A stretch of 64,000 nucleotides of DNA from Albidovulum denitrificans. Lineage in GTDB: Bacteria; Pseudomonadota; Alphaproteobacteria; Rhodobacterales; Rhodobacteraceae. The translations under genes were made by a program, and so were the position numbers. Of the stretch, positions 1 to 9,910 are shown piece by piece. The stretch covers positions 62,001 through 126,000 of the forward strand of contig NZ_PVEP01000011.1 of NCBI RefSeq assembly GCF_002973535.1. The letters run 5' to 3'. The notes under the pieces were generated by a model, which was given only the letters and a program-made list of their open reading frames with translations, ran no database searches and was not told the DNA's origin. Within the stretch, counting starts at the first letter, position 1; each line of letters opens with the position of its first letter.

Positions 1-987
1 GCGGCAATCACCCGGATGGAGGGGCTTGACCAGACCGACGGGCGCAAGGTGCTTGACGTGGTCTACGACCGCAAGGACGGCGCGCGCTTCGGCCTTGCCA
101 TCCATAGGGCGAGCCTCTTTCACGTCCTTTACACCGCCGCGATGGCACGGGGGCTGACGATCACGCCCGGTACGCGGGTGGTCTCTGCCCCGCAGGAGGG
201 CGGCGGGCGGCTGGTCCTGACCGAGGATGGCCGGCGCTTTGGCCCCTATCCGCTTGTCGTCGATGCCTCTGGCGCGCGGTCACGGCTGACGCCGCTTGCG
301 GCGCGGCCGCTGAGCTATGGCGCGATCTGGGGGACGGTGCCGTGGCCGTCGGGCAGCCCCCTGCCCCACGACCGCCTGTCCCAGCGCTATTTCCGCGCCT
401 CGAAGATGGCGGGTGTCCTGCCGGTGGGGCGGATGCCGGGGGACGGGGTCGAACGCACGGCGATCTTCTGGTCGATGCCGGTGGCCGGTTTCGACCGCTG
501 GCGGCAGGCCCCCTTCGCGGCGTGGAAGGCAGAGGCGACGGCCTTCTGGCCCGACTTTGCGCCCTTCCTCGACACGCTGAGAACCCACGACGACATGGTG
601 GCCGCGCGCTATGCCCATGGCACGCTGCGCCGCCCCTGCGCACCCGCCCTTGCCCATATCGGTGACGCGGCCCATTGCGCCTCGCCCCAGCTTGGGCAGG
701 GGGCGAACATGGCGCTTCTTGACGCGCTGGCGCTTGTCACGGCGCTGGCGCGGGTCACGGACGATCCGTTGCGCGACTATGCCGCGATGCGCCGCTGGCA
801 TGTGCGCGCCTATCAGGGGATGAGCCGCGCCTTCACCCCGCAATACCAGTCCGACAGCCGCGTCCTGCCATGGCTGAGGAACCACATCCTGATGCCCGTC
901 TCACGCATTCCGCCGGTGCCCGCGATCCTGACCCGGCTGGTCGGCGGCGACCTTCTGCCGCCGCTGTCCGGTCAGCCCTTTCCCTGA
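1..987 (+). CDS. FAD-dependent monooxygenase/oxidoreductase, C-terminal part (5' truncated)
   Basis: The frame is open from the first base, so only about the last 328 residues are present; the N-terminal Rossmann FAD-binding part lies outside the window. The conserved second FAD motif of aromatic-ring and UbiH-type flavoprotein hydroxylases is visible as GDAAHCASPQLGQG around fragment residue 221. It is followed by the usual helix ending in alanine/leucine-rich sequence. Members use NAD(P)H and O2 to oxygenate organic substrates; the substrate cannot be told here. The gene converges on the DUF2339 gene and overlaps its 3' end by 16 bp. Confidence 0.8.
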   Translation, partial: AAITRMEGLDQTDGRKVLDVVYDRKDGARFGLAIHRASLFHVLYTAAMARGLTITPGTRVVSAPQEGGGRLVLTEDGRRFGPYPLVVDASGARSRLTPLAARPLSYGAIWGTVPWPSGSPLPHDRLSQRYFRASKMAGVLPVGRMPGDGVERTAIFWSMPVAGFDRWRQAPFAAWKAEATAFWPDFAPFLDTLRTHDDMVAARYAHGTLRRPCAPALAHIGDAAHCASPQLGQGANMALLDALALVTALARVTDDPLRDYAAMRRWHVRAYQGMSRAFTPQYQSDSRVLPWLRNHILMPVSRIPPVPAILTRLVGGDLLPPLSGQPFP

Positions 988-3806
988 TCCTCTCCCTGAG
1001 CTTCCCCCTGCCCCGCCGCCCAGCGGTTCAGCCAGGCGAGGCCGGCCAGAGACAGGCCGAGCGCGAGGAAGGAGAAGACCCGCGTCAGGCCGGTCAGGCC
1101 CGAGACGTCGATCAGGAAGACCTTGGCGATGGTCAGCGCGATCACCGCCATGGCGATCCGGCGCAGCCCCTGCGAACGTCGGGCGATGGCCTGGTAAAGC
1201 AGCGCCGCGCCCAGAAGCATCAGCGCGACGGTGTAACTGTAAAGTTCGGCCTGCGTGACGCCCGGCACCGACAGGTCCGGCCCGCGCCAGAAGCGGCGGA
1301 TCTCAAGCGCCGCGTAGAACGCGACCAGCCCCGTCCCCAGGAGCACAAGCGGGGCGCGGACCAGTCCGGGCAGATGGCCAAAGAACCGGCCGACGCCGAT
1401 CAGCATCAGCCCCGGCAGCGCATAGGCGACCAGAAGCGTGTCAAGCAGAAGCGGCCCGCGCACCAGATGCCCGTCCCCGAACCAGTCGGCGAAAAGCGGG
1501 TTCACCAGGGTCAGCGTGACCAGCGTCCCGCCACCCCAGATCAGCCCCGCCACGCCCGCGATGACGATCCGCACCCAGCGCATCCAGCCGCCAAGCTGCA
1601 TCCGGTAAAGTTGCGCCAGCGCCACGATCAGCCAGGGCATCGCGTTCAGCGCGACGGCCCAGTGGCTGGCCAGAAGATCCTCGCCCCCACCGCTGTTGAG
1701 AAGCCAGCGCGTGATAAGGACGTTGACCAGAAGCGCCGCCGCCGACGCCCCGCCGCTTTCGAGGAAGGCCTTGGCCCCCGGCCGATCCAGATCGCGGATC
1801 AGGGAAAGCGCGGCAAAGGCCGCCAGCGCACCGCCCGCATAGGAGGCGATAACCTCCCACAGGGCTGCGTCGTTCACCGCCCAGTCAAGGCCGGGGTCGA
1901 TGGTCAGCCGGTAGCCCAGCACCAGCACGCCCGCCTGCACGAACCAGCCCATCTCGGGCAGTCTGAAGCGCCGGTCGAGCGCGGCGGCGCTGACCAGAAG
2001 TGCGGCGAGCGCCAGCGTCAGCGCGCCCTTGGTGGTGACAAGGAACAGCGCCAGCGCGATCAGCGACAACGCCGAAAGCGTGGCATAGGCCGCGCGGCGC
2101 ATATCCCCGCCATCGGCGCGGGCGAAGACCACCGCGAGGCCGACCATCAGCGCCGCCAGCGCGATGACATGCAGCGCCCAAGGATAGTCGCCCAGCACCC
2201 AGGACGGCCCCCACCAAAGCTCCATCACCAGCGCGGCGACCGGCGCGGTCAGCGCGGCCCCCGCCGCCCAGAAGGGCTTCAGCCGCCCGGCCCCGCCGCT
2301 GATCCAGGCCGCGCCCAGCGTGATGAGGGTCGCGATGGCCAGAAGCAGCGTCGCGGTGAGGGGCGCCGAGGTCTCTGGCGGCCGTACTGCGACCGCGCGC
2401 GACAGGAAGTCCTGCTGAAGCGGGCCGCTGCTCACCCCCTCAAACCCCAGGCGCAGAAGGAAGGCGGCGACCGGCAGGACGGTCAGGTCGCTTAGCGCCC
2501 GCGCGCCGCCGGACCAGACGGTCAGCGCCAGCGCGAGGGCTGCAAGGCAGATATAGGCCATCAGGCTTTCCGCCACGGTGTTGCTGTCCAGAACAAGCAG
2601 CAGAAAGCTGGCCACCGCGACGGTTCCGGCGGCCAGAAGCGTCGGGAAGATCGGCATTTCGCCGCCCTTTCCGCGCAGCGCCGCGATGGTCATCGCCCCG
2701 GCATGGTCGGGCATCAGCCCGCGCGCCGGAACGCAGACGACAAGGAAGACCATCGCCACCAGCATCAGCATGAACCAGCCGACCCCGCCGGTACTGACAT
2801 AGACAAGCCCCCCGCCCGCGATCCCGATCGCAACGGCGAGGACCGAAACCCAGGCCCAGCGCCGGATCGTGTCGACGAAGAGGCCGACCCCCGCGATCAG
2901 CGCGAAATAGCCGTAAAGCCAATAGGGCGCCTCACTGGCACCGCCGACGACAAAAGGGGCGACCGCCGCGCCGACCAGCCCGACGGCGGCAAGGAAGGGG
3001 CCGTAGAACCAGCCCAGTACGACGGCCAGAAGCGCCGTCGCAAGGAGGCCCGCGAAGGCGGTCCCCTGCCCGATCAGGTCATAGAGCTGCCGGGCGGCGA
3101 TGATACCGCCGAAGATGGAGACAAGCCCCGCGCCGGAGAAGGTCGAGGGCAGGTAGGCCGTCGCGTCCCCCTCTTCGTCACCCCAGCGACGGCGCAGCCA
3201 TTCACCCGCGCCGATCAGGACAAGGCCGAAAAGGATCGCCGCCGTCACCCGCGCGGCGGGCGGCAACAGGCCGTTCTCGATCCCGTACTGGACGAAAAAG
3301 ATCCCCGCCAGCGCGAGCGAGAGGGCGGAAACGGCATAGACCCAGTTGATCTTCAGCCAGGCGCCAAGGCGGTCCACCGCGGACGGGCCGCTTGGCGCAA
3401 GGCGCGCGGCGCGGGCCTGCGACGCGGCATGGGGGCGCTTCGGGTCGGCGGGGACGCCCCAGGGATCGCGCGGGGCGGGCTGGGGCGCGGCGGGGGCCTG
3501 CGCTTCGGGTTGCGGGACCTCTGGCGTCGCCTCGGCTTGCGGGACCTCCGGTTGCGGCGCCTCTGGGACCGCCTCGGCTTGCGGCGCCTCGGCCACCGTC
3601 GCGGGCGGGCTGGCGACCGTCTCGGCCACCGGGGCGGCGGTTGCAGCCATCGGGGCGGCGGCCCTTGGCGCGGCGGCCAGGTCCCGCACCTGGCGCTCCA
3701 GCATCTCCATCCGGCGCTTGAGGCCGGAAACCGAAACCATCAGGACGATGACGACAATTGGCAGCGCGAGGAAGACCAACGCCGCAACAACCAACAGAAA
3801 TTCCAT
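972..3806 (-). CDS. DUF2339 family multi-pass membrane protein
   Basis: This 944-residue protein starts with one membrane segment (residues about 2-25) and a short coiled-coil-like stretch. An Ala/Pro/Glu/Gln-rich low-complexity linker (roughly residues 50-120, with recurring PQAE/PQPE units) follows. The rest, roughly residue 150 to the end, is a long succession of hydrophobic helices, more than twenty. This architecture is that of the DUF2339 predicted membrane proteins, whose function is unknown. It lies 65 bp downstream of the ycjF-like gene in the same direction, so it may be the last gene of that transcript. Confidence 0.85.
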   Translation of the reverse strand: MEFLLVVAALVFLALPIVVIVLMVSVSGLKRRMEMLERQVRDLAAAPRAAAPMAATAAPVAETVASPPATVAEAPQAEAVPEAPQPEVPQAEATPEVPQPEAQAPAAPQPAPRDPWGVPADPKRPHAASQARAARLAPSGPSAVDRLGAWLKINWVYAVSALSLALAGIFFVQYGIENGLLPPAARVTAAILFGLVLIGAGEWLRRRWGDEEGDATAYLPSTFSGAGLVSIFGGIIAARQLYDLIGQGTAFAGLLATALLAVVLGWFYGPFLAAVGLVGAAVAPFVVGGASEAPYWLYGYFALIAGVGLFVDTIRRWAWVSVLAVAIGIAGGGLVYVSTGGVGWFMLMLVAMVFLVVCVPARGLMPDHAGAMTIAALRGKGGEMPIFPTLLAAGTVAVASFLLLVLDSNTVAESLMAYICLAALALALTVWSGGARALSDLTVLPVAAFLLRLGFEGVSSGPLQQDFLSRAVAVRPPETSAPLTATLLLAIATLITLGAAWISGGAGRLKPFWAAGAALTAPVAALVMELWWGPSWVLGDYPWALHVIALAALMVGLAVVFARADGGDMRRAAYATLSALSLIALALFLVTTKGALTLALAALLVSAAALDRRFRLPEMGWFVQAGVLVLGYRLTIDPGLDWAVNDAALWEVIASYAGGALAAFAALSLIRDLDRPGAKAFLESGGASAAALLVNVLITRWLLNSGGGEDLLASHWAVALNAMPWLIVALAQLYRMQLGGWMRWVRIVIAGVAGLIWGGGTLVTLTLVNPLFADWFGDGHLVRGPLLLDTLLVAYALPGLMLIGVGRFFGHLPGLVRAPLVLLGTGLVAFYAALEIRRFWRGPDLSVPGVTQAELYSYTVALMLLGAALLYQAIARRSQGLRRIAMAVIALTIAKVFLIDVSGLTGLTRVFSFLALGLSLAGLAWLNRWAAGQGEAQGEDQGKG

Positions 3807-3871
3807 GTCTCTCCCGACCGCTCACCAAACCGTTACCGGCACTTCTTAGCAGGGCGGCGCTGAGAAGGAAG

Positions 3872-4906
3872 TCAGGAAATGCCGTCCTCCTCTGCGACCT
3901 TTCCGCCGCGTGAGGTACCGAAAAGCCCGGCCAACCCCCGGCTGACAAGGTTGGTCACGCGGGGTTTGGGCAGCGCCACGAAGGGCAAGGGGCGGCAGAC
4001 CTCGATCGCGGCCACACCGACGCGGGCGGTCAGGGCGCCGTTGATGACCCCCTCGCCGAAGCGGCGCGAAAGCTTTGACAGAAGCCCGCCGCCCGCGACG
4101 GAATGGATCAGATCGTCGCCCACCGCCACAGCACCCGTGGCGACCAGATGGGTCAGGACGGTGCGCAGAAGGCGCCAGCTTCCGAAGGCCCCGGCGCGGC
4201 CGCCATAGATCTCGGCGATGCGGCGGATCATGCGCAGGTTGGCCATCAGCGCCGCCGCGACATCGGCCAGCGCAAGGGGGACGATGGCCGTCACCGTCGC
4301 GACCTGACGGGCGGATGCCTCGATCTCAAGCCGGGCGGCGTTGTCGAGGGGGGCCATCAACTCGGCCTCGGCCAGCGACAAAAGCGCGTCGGCGTCGAAG
4401 ACATCGCCCGCCCTTTCCTTCAGGCGCGAGCGGCCCCATTCGGTGTCGGCGCGGCCGGCGTAAAGCGTCTCGATCCGGCCCACCACCTTGCGCGCCGCCG
4501 TCAGATCGCCCGAGCCTGCCGCCGCCAGCGCCGCCTTGTGAACGCCGTCCAGCCGCATCAGGCGCGCATAGGCCGTCCATTCCCTGAGCGCGATCAGAAG
4601 CGCCGACAGCGCAAAGAGGCCGACAAGGATCAGCGCCACCCAGCCCAGAAGCGGGTAATCCGCAAAGAGCCGGTCGATGAAAGCCCAGGCCGCGATGGAG
4701 AGGATGAAGGTGAAAAGCGCCCCGGCCGAGGTCCAGAAGAACCGGCCCAGCCGCGATCTTGGCCGCGCGGCCAAAAGCGCCACGGCCTGCATCGCGCGGC
4801 CTTCGGGCGCGGGGTCCATGACGTCGGGGACCGGGGGCGCGCGGTCCGGTCCCTCCGCCGCCGCCTCATTCAGTTCGATCAGCACCGGGCCTTTCGGTTT
4901 CGTCAT
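3872..4906 (-). CDS. YcjF family membrane protein (TIGR01620/DUF697-like)
   Basis: The protein has 344 residues. An acidic, proline-rich cytoplasmic N-terminus leads into two adjacent membrane helices at about residues 60-110, followed by a soluble region rich in Ala and Leu with another amphipathic/hydrophobic stretch near residue 205 (IVPLALADVAAALMANLRMI). This pattern matches the YcjF/TIGR01620 proteins, which are nearly always encoded next to YcjX; here ycjX is 9 bp upstream. The molecular role is unknown, although the pair is often stress- or envelope-linked. Confidence 0.82.
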   Translation of the reverse strand: MTKPKGPVLIELNEAAAEGPDRAPPVPDVMDPAPEGRAMQAVALLAARPRSRLGRFFWTSAGALFTFILSIAAWAFIDRLFADYPLLGWVALILVGLFALSALLIALREWTAYARLMRLDGVHKAALAAAGSGDLTAARKVVGRIETLYAGRADTEWGRSRLKERAGDVFDADALLSLAEAELMAPLDNAARLEIEASARQVATVTAIVPLALADVAAALMANLRMIRRIAEIYGGRAGAFGSWRLLRTVLTHLVATGAVAVGDDLIHSVAGGGLLSKLSRRFGEGVINGALTARVGVAAIEVCRPLPFVALPKPRVTNLVSRGLAGLFGTSRGGKVAEEDGIS

Positions 4907-4915
4907 CGCCGCCCC

Positions 4916-6346
4916 CTATAGCCTGTCGCCGATCAGGAATTCCGCCGCCCGGTCCAGCCGGATATGCGGCGGCCCCTCACCGGGTTTCAGCGCCAGTTTC
5001 GCGGGCGCGAAGCCCATGACGCTGTAATCGGCATCCAGCCATTTCGCCGCCCCTTCCCGCGCGGGGGACAGGATCGCGGCGGGGTTTTCCGGCAGTTCCC
5101 CGGCATACATCGCGGCCTCGCGTCCCGTGGAGATCAGCCTGCCCCGGACAAGGTCAAGCGGGCGGCCGTCGTGGGTCACCTGTTCCTCAACCGTGGCGCG
5201 GACCGAGGCGATGGACATCGCCGCCGTCTGCGCACCGGCGAAATCGGCGCGATCCTTGGCGTCGCGCATCAGGGCGGCCATGATCGCGGTCAGGCGCATG
5301 TGCTGGCTGTGATGCAGGTGGTCGGCCTTGGTGGCGGCAAAAAGGATGCGTTCCACCCGCTTGCCGCCCAGAAGTGCGCTCAGCCAGCGGTTCCGGCCGG
5401 GACGAAAGGCCGAAAGGATGCCCGCCATCGCCTGCCGCATATCCTCGACCGCGCGGGGGCCGGAATGGATCGCGCCCAGCACATCGACCAGCACCACCTG
5501 CCGGTCGATGCGTGCGAAATGGTCGTGGAAGAACGGCTTTACCACCTTGGCCTTGTAGGCTTCATAGCGCCGCTCCATCTCGCGCCGGAGCGATCCGCGC
5601 GCGACGGGTCCGGCGTCGGGCAAGGGCGCGAAGGTCAGGACAGGTGAGCCCGCCAGTTCACCGGGCAGCAGGAACCGCCCCGGCGTGCAGTCGGAATACC
5701 CCGCCGCCCGCGCCGCCGTCAGGTATCCGGTGAAGCTTTCGGCCAGCGCCTTGGCGGTGACCTCATCGAAGGGTTTCGCGGCATCCGTCGATCCGGCCAG
5801 GGCGAGAAAGCCCGCCGCCTCTTCGCGCGCCGCGATGCGCGCCATCACCTCACGCGACCAGTCGTCATAGCCCTGATCCATCAGCGCAAGGTCCAGCAGC
5901 CATTCGCCGGGATAGTCGACAATGTCGAGGTGCAGCGTCCGCACCCCGCGCAGCGCCCCCATCAGCCCGCCATCCTGCAAGCGGAACGAAAGACGCAATT
6001 CGCTGACCGCCCGCGTGCCGTCCGGCCAGTGCGGATCGGGGCCGGTCAGCGCGGCCAGATGCGCCTCATAGTCGAAGCGCGGCACGGTATCGTCGGGCTG
6101 CGGTTGCAGAAAGGCAGAGCGGATGCGCCCTTCGGAGGCTGCCCTAAGCCCCGGCATCCGCGCCCGGTCCATCAGGTTCGCGACCAGCGAGGTGATGAAC
6201 ACGGTCTTGCCCGCGCGGCTGAGGCCGGTGACGCCAAGACGCACGACCGGATCGGAAAACGGCTCCGTCAGGCCCTGCCCGATGGTGCCGACGCCGCGCA
6301 GGATGTCATCCGCCAGATCGCCTATACCCAACTCGTCCGCCCTCAT
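4916..6346 (-). CDS. YcjX family (DUF463) P-loop NTPase-like protein
   Basis: The protein has 476 residues. A P-loop GLSRAGKT sits at residues 41-48, followed by the family pattern of DUF463/YcjX proteins (FITSLVANLM, then LDIVDYPGEWLLD, and later LFAATKADHLHHSQH). It is predicted to bind nucleotide. I chose the ATG at 6346 (MRADELG) over an upstream in-frame start at 6430, because the extra 28 residues are poor in family character and would overlap the divergent truA start. It forms a pair with the YcjF-like gene, with a 9-bp gap. Confidence 0.87.
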   Translation of the reverse strand: MRADELGIGDLADDILRGVGTIGQGLTEPFSDPVVRLGVTGLSRAGKTVFITSLVANLMDRARMPGLRAASEGRIRSAFLQPQPDDTVPRFDYEAHLAALTGPDPHWPDGTRAVSELRLSFRLQDGGLMGALRGVRTLHLDIVDYPGEWLLDLALMDQGYDDWSREVMARIAAREEAAGFLALAGSTDAAKPFDEVTAKALAESFTGYLTAARAAGYSDCTPGRFLLPGELAGSPVLTFAPLPDAGPVARGSLRREMERRYEAYKAKVVKPFFHDHFARIDRQVVLVDVLGAIHSGPRAVEDMRQAMAGILSAFRPGRNRWLSALLGGKRVERILFAATKADHLHHSQHMRLTAIMAALMRDAKDRADFAGAQTAAMSIASVRATVEEQVTHDGRPLDLVRGRLISTGREAAMYAGELPENPAAILSPAREGAAKWLDADYSVMGFAPAKLALKPGEGPPHIRLDRAAEFLIGDRL

Positions 6347-6428
6347 ACCTTTCGGCCCAAGATAGGCGCGGGGCGCGGCGCTGTGTAGGGGCGATTGCCA
6401 AAGACCCCGGCGGCGGCTAGGGGAAGGC

Positions 6429-7196
6429 ATGCCCAGATATGCCCTGAAGATCGACTATCACGGCGGCGCCTATGCCGGTTGGCAGCGTCAGGCGGGCCAG
6501 CCTTCGGTGCAGGAGGCGGTGGAAAACGCGCTCAGCGCGCTGGAACCGGACGCGCCGGGGATCGCGGCGGCGGGGCGCACCGATGCCGGGGTTCATGCGA
6601 CGGGACAGGTGGCCCATTGCGACCTTGCGCGCGACTGGGACCCGTTCCGCCTGTCCGAGGCGCTGAACTGGCATCTGAAACCCGCGGCGGTGGCGATTGT
6701 CGCGGCGGCGCGGGTGGCGGACGACTTCCACGCCCGGTTTTCGGCAGTTGAGCGGCGTTACCTTTTCCGCCTGATCGCGCGGCGGGCGCCGCTGACCCAT
6801 GACAAGGGGCTGGCCTGGCAGGTGCTGAACCCGCTGGATGCGGAGGCCATGCGCGAAGGGGCCGCGCATCTGATCGGCAGGCACGATTTCACCACCTTCC
6901 GCGCCGCGATGTGTCAGGCGGCAAGCCCGGTCAAGACGCTTGATGAGATCACGATAGAAGAGCGGGCGCTGGCGGCGGGGGTGGAATACCGCTTTCACCT
7001 GCGCGCGCGCAGTTTCCTGCACAATCAGGTCCGATCCATCGTCGGCACGCTGGAACGTGTCGGCGCCGGGGCCTGGGCGCCGGAGCGGGTAAAAGACGCG
7101 CTGAAGGCCCGCGACCGCGCGGCCTGCGGCCCGGTCTGCCCGCCGCAGGGGCTTTACCTGACCGGGGTCGGCTATCCGCAGGACCCCTTCGCCTGA
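6429..7196 (+). CDS. truA: tRNA pseudouridine(38-40) synthase TruA
   Basis: The 255-residue length is normal for TruA. The catalytic aspartate is in the conserved [11 protein letters not shown] motif (Asp52), and the N-terminus reads [16 protein letters not shown] as in the family. The enzyme converts U38, U39 or U40 of the tRNA anticodon arm into pseudouridine. The gene is divergent from ycjX; the two start regions are only about 80 bp apart, so the promoters must overlap. Confidence 0.96.
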   Translation: MPRYALKIDYHGGAYAGWQRQAGQPSVQEAVENALSALEPDAPGIAAAGRTDAGVHATGQVAHCDLARDWDPFRLSEALNWHLKPAAVAIVAAARVADDFHARFSAVERRYLFRLIARRAPLTHDKGLAWQVLNPLDAEAMREGAAHLIGRHDFTTFRAAMCQAASPVKTLDEITIEERALAAGVEYRFHLRARSFLHNQVRSIVGTLERVGAGAWAPERVKDALKARDRAACGPVCPPQGLYLTGVGYPQDPFA

Positions 7197-7256
7197 CGGC
7201 GCGCTGCGGCGCGGTCGCGCATGGACAAGGGGGGGCTTGCGGGGCTAACTGGGGCC

Positions 7257-8483
7257 ATGAAACGGGATGCCGATGTCATTGTCGTGGGCGGCGGGCTGAA
7301 CGGTCCGGCGCTGGCCCTTGCGCTGGCCCGCGCGGGCCTTGGCGTGATCGTGATCGACGCCCAGCCAGCGCAAGCACGGGCCGAAGCCGCCTTTGACGGG
7401 CGCGCCTATGCGCTTGCCATTGCGTCCAAGCGGTTGTTACAGGCCGTTGGCGTCTGGGACCGGATCGCGGGCGGCATCCAGCCGATCCTTCAGATCAAGG
7501 CCAGTGACGGGCGACCCGGCGAAGGCCCCGCGCCCTTCTTCCTTCAGTTCGACGCCGCCGAGATCGAGGAAGGCCCGATGGGCTTCATGGTCGAGGACGG
7601 CGCGCTTTACGCCGCCCTTCTGGCCGCGATGGCCGAAACCGACGGGCTGACCCATATCCCCGGCGCCGAGGTCGTGGCGCAAGAGGTCACCGAGACCGGC
7701 GCCTCGGTCACGCTGAAGGACGGGCGCGTTCTGACCGGCGCGCTGATCGCGGGCTGCGACGGGCGGCGGTCGGGCGTTGCCGAACGGGCCGGGATCAAGC
7801 GCATGGGCTGGGACTATGGCCAGACCGCGCTGGTCTGCGCGGTGGAACATGACCTGCCCCATGACGGCACCGCGCATCAGTTCTTCATGCCCTCCGGCCC
7901 GCTGGCGATCCTGCCGCTGACCGGCAACCGATCCTCGATCGTGTGGAGCGAGCGGACGGAGACGGCGGCGGCCATCGCTGCGCTGGACGACGCGGAGTTT
8001 CTTGAGGTTCTGCGCCCCCGCTTTGGCGATTTCCTCGGGCCGATCCGGCTGGCGGGCGGGCGGTTCCGCTATCCGCTGAACCTGACTTTGGCAGAGCGTT
8101 ATGCCGACCGGCGGATCGCTCTGGTGGGCGATGCGGCGCATGGGGTGCATCCGATTGCCGGTCAGGGGTTGAACCTTGGCTTTCGCGACGTGGGCGCGCT
8201 GGCCGAGGTGCTGGTCGACGCCAAGCGGCGCGGCGAGGACATCGGCGCGGGCGATGTGCTGGCGCGCTATCAGGACTGGCGGCGGTTCGATGCGACCACG
8301 CTCGCGCTGGGAATGGACGGGGTCAACCGGCTGTTTTCGAATGATAATCCCGTCCTGCGCGGGGCACGCGACCTTGGCATGGGGGTGGTCGGCGCGCTGC
8401 CGGGGCTGCGCCGCGCCTTCATCCGGCAGGCGGCGGGGATCGCCGGGACACCGCCGAAACTGCTGCGCGGGCTGGCGCTTTAG
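7257..8483 (+). CDS. UbiH/UbiF/COQ6-type FAD-dependent hydroxylase
   Basis: The protein has 408 residues. An N-terminal dinucleotide-binding fold carries VVGGGLNGPALALAL, followed by the conserved GRAYALAIASKRLL segment. The second FAD motif is VGDAAHGVHPIAGQGLNLGFRD in the C-terminal third. These are the marks of ubiquinone-ring hydroxylases of the UbiH/UbiF/UbiL group, soluble enzymes that hydroxylate the polyprenyl-benzenoid precursor. Which ring position is used cannot be read from the sequence. The ATG at 7257 was chosen because the FAD fold begins directly after it. Confidence 0.9.
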   Translation: MKRDADVIVVGGGLNGPALALALARAGLGVIVIDAQPAQARAEAAFDGRAYALAIASKRLLQAVGVWDRIAGGIQPILQIKASDGRPGEGPAPFFLQFDAAEIEEGPMGFMVEDGALYAALLAAMAETDGLTHIPGAEVVAQEVTETGASVTLKDGRVLTGALIAGCDGRRSGVAERAGIKRMGWDYGQTALVCAVEHDLPHDGTAHQFFMPSGPLAILPLTGNRSSIVWSERTETAAAIAALDDAEFLEVLRPRFGDFLGPIRLAGGRFRYPLNLTLAERYADRRIALVGDAAHGVHPIAGQGLNLGFRDVGALAEVLVDAKRRGEDIGAGDVLARYQDWRRFDATTLALGMDGVNRLFSNDNPVLRGARDLGMGVVGALPGLRRAFIRQAAGIAGTPPKLLRGLAL

Positions 8484-8561
8484 GGCCTGCGCAACCCCCT
8501 TGCCCCGGCCCCCGCATTGCCGCAGAACGCAGCCCAGACACGCCAGCGAAGGACCAATGCC

Positions 8562-8897
8562 ATGAGCGAGGAAAAGACCAGAACGCCCCGCCCGCAGCAG
8601 GTCTACACGCTGCTGGTGGAGGTCGGGCGCAAGACCGGCGACGGGCTGCCCAAGGGCGCGACGGGTGCGGCGCTGATGATCTACGCGACCGGCGTCGATG
8701 AGGCCGAAGCGGTGCGCGAGGCGGTCGCGGTCCTCAAGCAGGCGGACATGGCGCCGCTGGACGTCACCGGCTACGGCACGCTTGATGAACGCATCGCCCA
8801 GGGTCATGAGGTCGAAGACGACGAACGCGCGCTGATGGACAAGGCGCTGGCCGAAAACGCGGTCATCGTCGCGCAGGTTTCGCCCTTCTTCGACTGA
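8562..8897 (+). CDS. Conserved hypothetical protein, 111 aa, acidic
   Basis: This is a small soluble protein without signal peptide or membrane segment. It starts MSEEKTRTPRPQQVYTLLVEV and is rich in Ala, Glu, Asp and Val. I recognise no catalytic motif. The pattern LMIYATGVDEAEAVREAVAVLKQ suggests a small alpha/beta fold. It lies 78 bp downstream of the ubiquinone hydroxylase and 86 bp upstream of the thioredoxin-TPR gene on the same strand. The function is unknown, but coding is supported by codon-position GC bias and clean flanks. Confidence 0.75.
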   Translation: MSEEKTRTPRPQQVYTLLVEVGRKTGDGLPKGATGAALMIYATGVDEAEAVREAVAVLKQADMAPLDVTGYGTLDERIAQGHEVEDDERALMDKALAENAVIVAQVSPFFD

Positions 8898-8983
8898 TCC
8901 GCGCTTCCCCCGCGCCCCTGCCCCCTTGGACTTTGCCGACGCTGCGCGCATATAGGGGGCAAGAGGGAACAGAGGGGGCGCGC

Positions 8984-9892
8984 ATGCTCGAATTCGGTCA
9001 GAACACGGTAGAGGCCCCGGCGGGCGATCTGATCCGCGACGTCAGTGAGGCGGACTTCATGGCGGAGGTCATCGACGCCAGCAATGAGGTCCCGGTCATC
9101 GTGGATTTCTGGGCGCCCTGGTGCGGCCCCTGCAAGACGCTTGGCCCCGCGCTTGAGGCCGCCGTGACCGCCGCCAAGGGCAAGGTCCGCATGGCCAAGG
9201 TCAACGTGGACGAAAACCAGACCATCGCCGCGCAGTTGCGCATCCAGTCGATCCCCACTGTCTATGCCTTCTGGCAGGGCAAGCCGGTGGACGGGTTCCA
9301 GGGCGCGCTGCCGGGGTCCGAGATCAAGACCTTCGTCGAGCGTGTCGGCGCGCTGGCCGGTGACGGCGGGCTGGGCGAGGCGCTGGATGCCGCCGACGCG
9401 ATGCTGGCCGAAGGGGCCGCGGTCGATGCCGCCGAAACCTATGCCGCCGTTCTGGGCGAGGAGCCGGAGAACGCCCGCGCCCTTGGCGGGCTGATCGCCG
9501 CCCATCTGGCGCTTGGCAATACCGATCAGGCCGAGGGTTTCCTGAACGCGGTCCCCGAGGCGATTGCCCACGCGCCCGAGATCGAGGCCGCGCGGGCCAA
9601 GCTCGCCCTTGCCCGGCAGGCCGCGAATGCCGGGCCGGTGGCGGAGCTTCAGGCGAAGGTCGATGCCGATCCCGCCGACCACCAGGCGCGCTTTGACCTT
9701 GCGCAGGCGCTTTATGCCAACGGTCAGGCCGAGGCCGCGGTCGAGGCGCTGCTGGAACTCTTCCGCCGCGACCGGGAGTGGAACGACGGCGCCGCGAAGG
9801 CGCAGTTGTTCACCATCTTCGACGCGCTGAAGCCGAACGACCCCGTCGTGCAGAAAGGCCGCCGCAAGCTGTCGTCGATGATCTTTGCGTGA
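8984..9892 (+). CDS. Thioredoxin-TPR protein (CnoX/YbbN-like)
   Basis: The protein has 302 residues. The N-terminal thioredoxin domain has an intact WCGPCK active site (CGPC at residues 47-50) and the cis-proline segment SIPTVYAF. From about residue 125 to the end it continues as alanine-rich helical repeats of the TPR type. This two-part layout is that of CnoX (YbbN), a chaperedoxin that protects client proteins from irreversible oxidation and hands them to GroEL or DnaK. E. coli CnoX lacks the CxxC site, whereas this one keeps it and could be redox-active. The ATG at 8984 follows a GAGGGGG-like ribosome-binding stretch. Confidence 0.88.
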   Translation: MLEFGQNTVEAPAGDLIRDVSEADFMAEVIDASNEVPVIVDFWAPWCGPCKTLGPALEAAVTAAKGKVRMAKVNVDENQTIAAQLRIQSIPTVYAFWQGKPVDGFQGALPGSEIKTFVERVGALAGDGGLGEALDAADAMLAEGAAVDAAETYAAVLGEEPENARALGGLIAAHLALGNTDQAEGFLNAVPEAIAHAPEIEAARAKLALARQAANAGPVAELQAKVDADPADHQARFDLAQALYANGQAEAAVEALLELFRRDREWNDGAAKAQLFTIFDALKPNDPVVQKGRRKLSSMIFA

Positions 9893-9910
9893 CAGCGGAT
9901 AAGTGCTTAA

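Noticed and set aside
870-2495. A 541-codon plus-strand frame opposite the DUF2339 gene
   Set aside because: Its composition (Arg, Gln, Pro, Asp, His) is that of an antisense frame of a membrane protein gene, with no recognisable domain.
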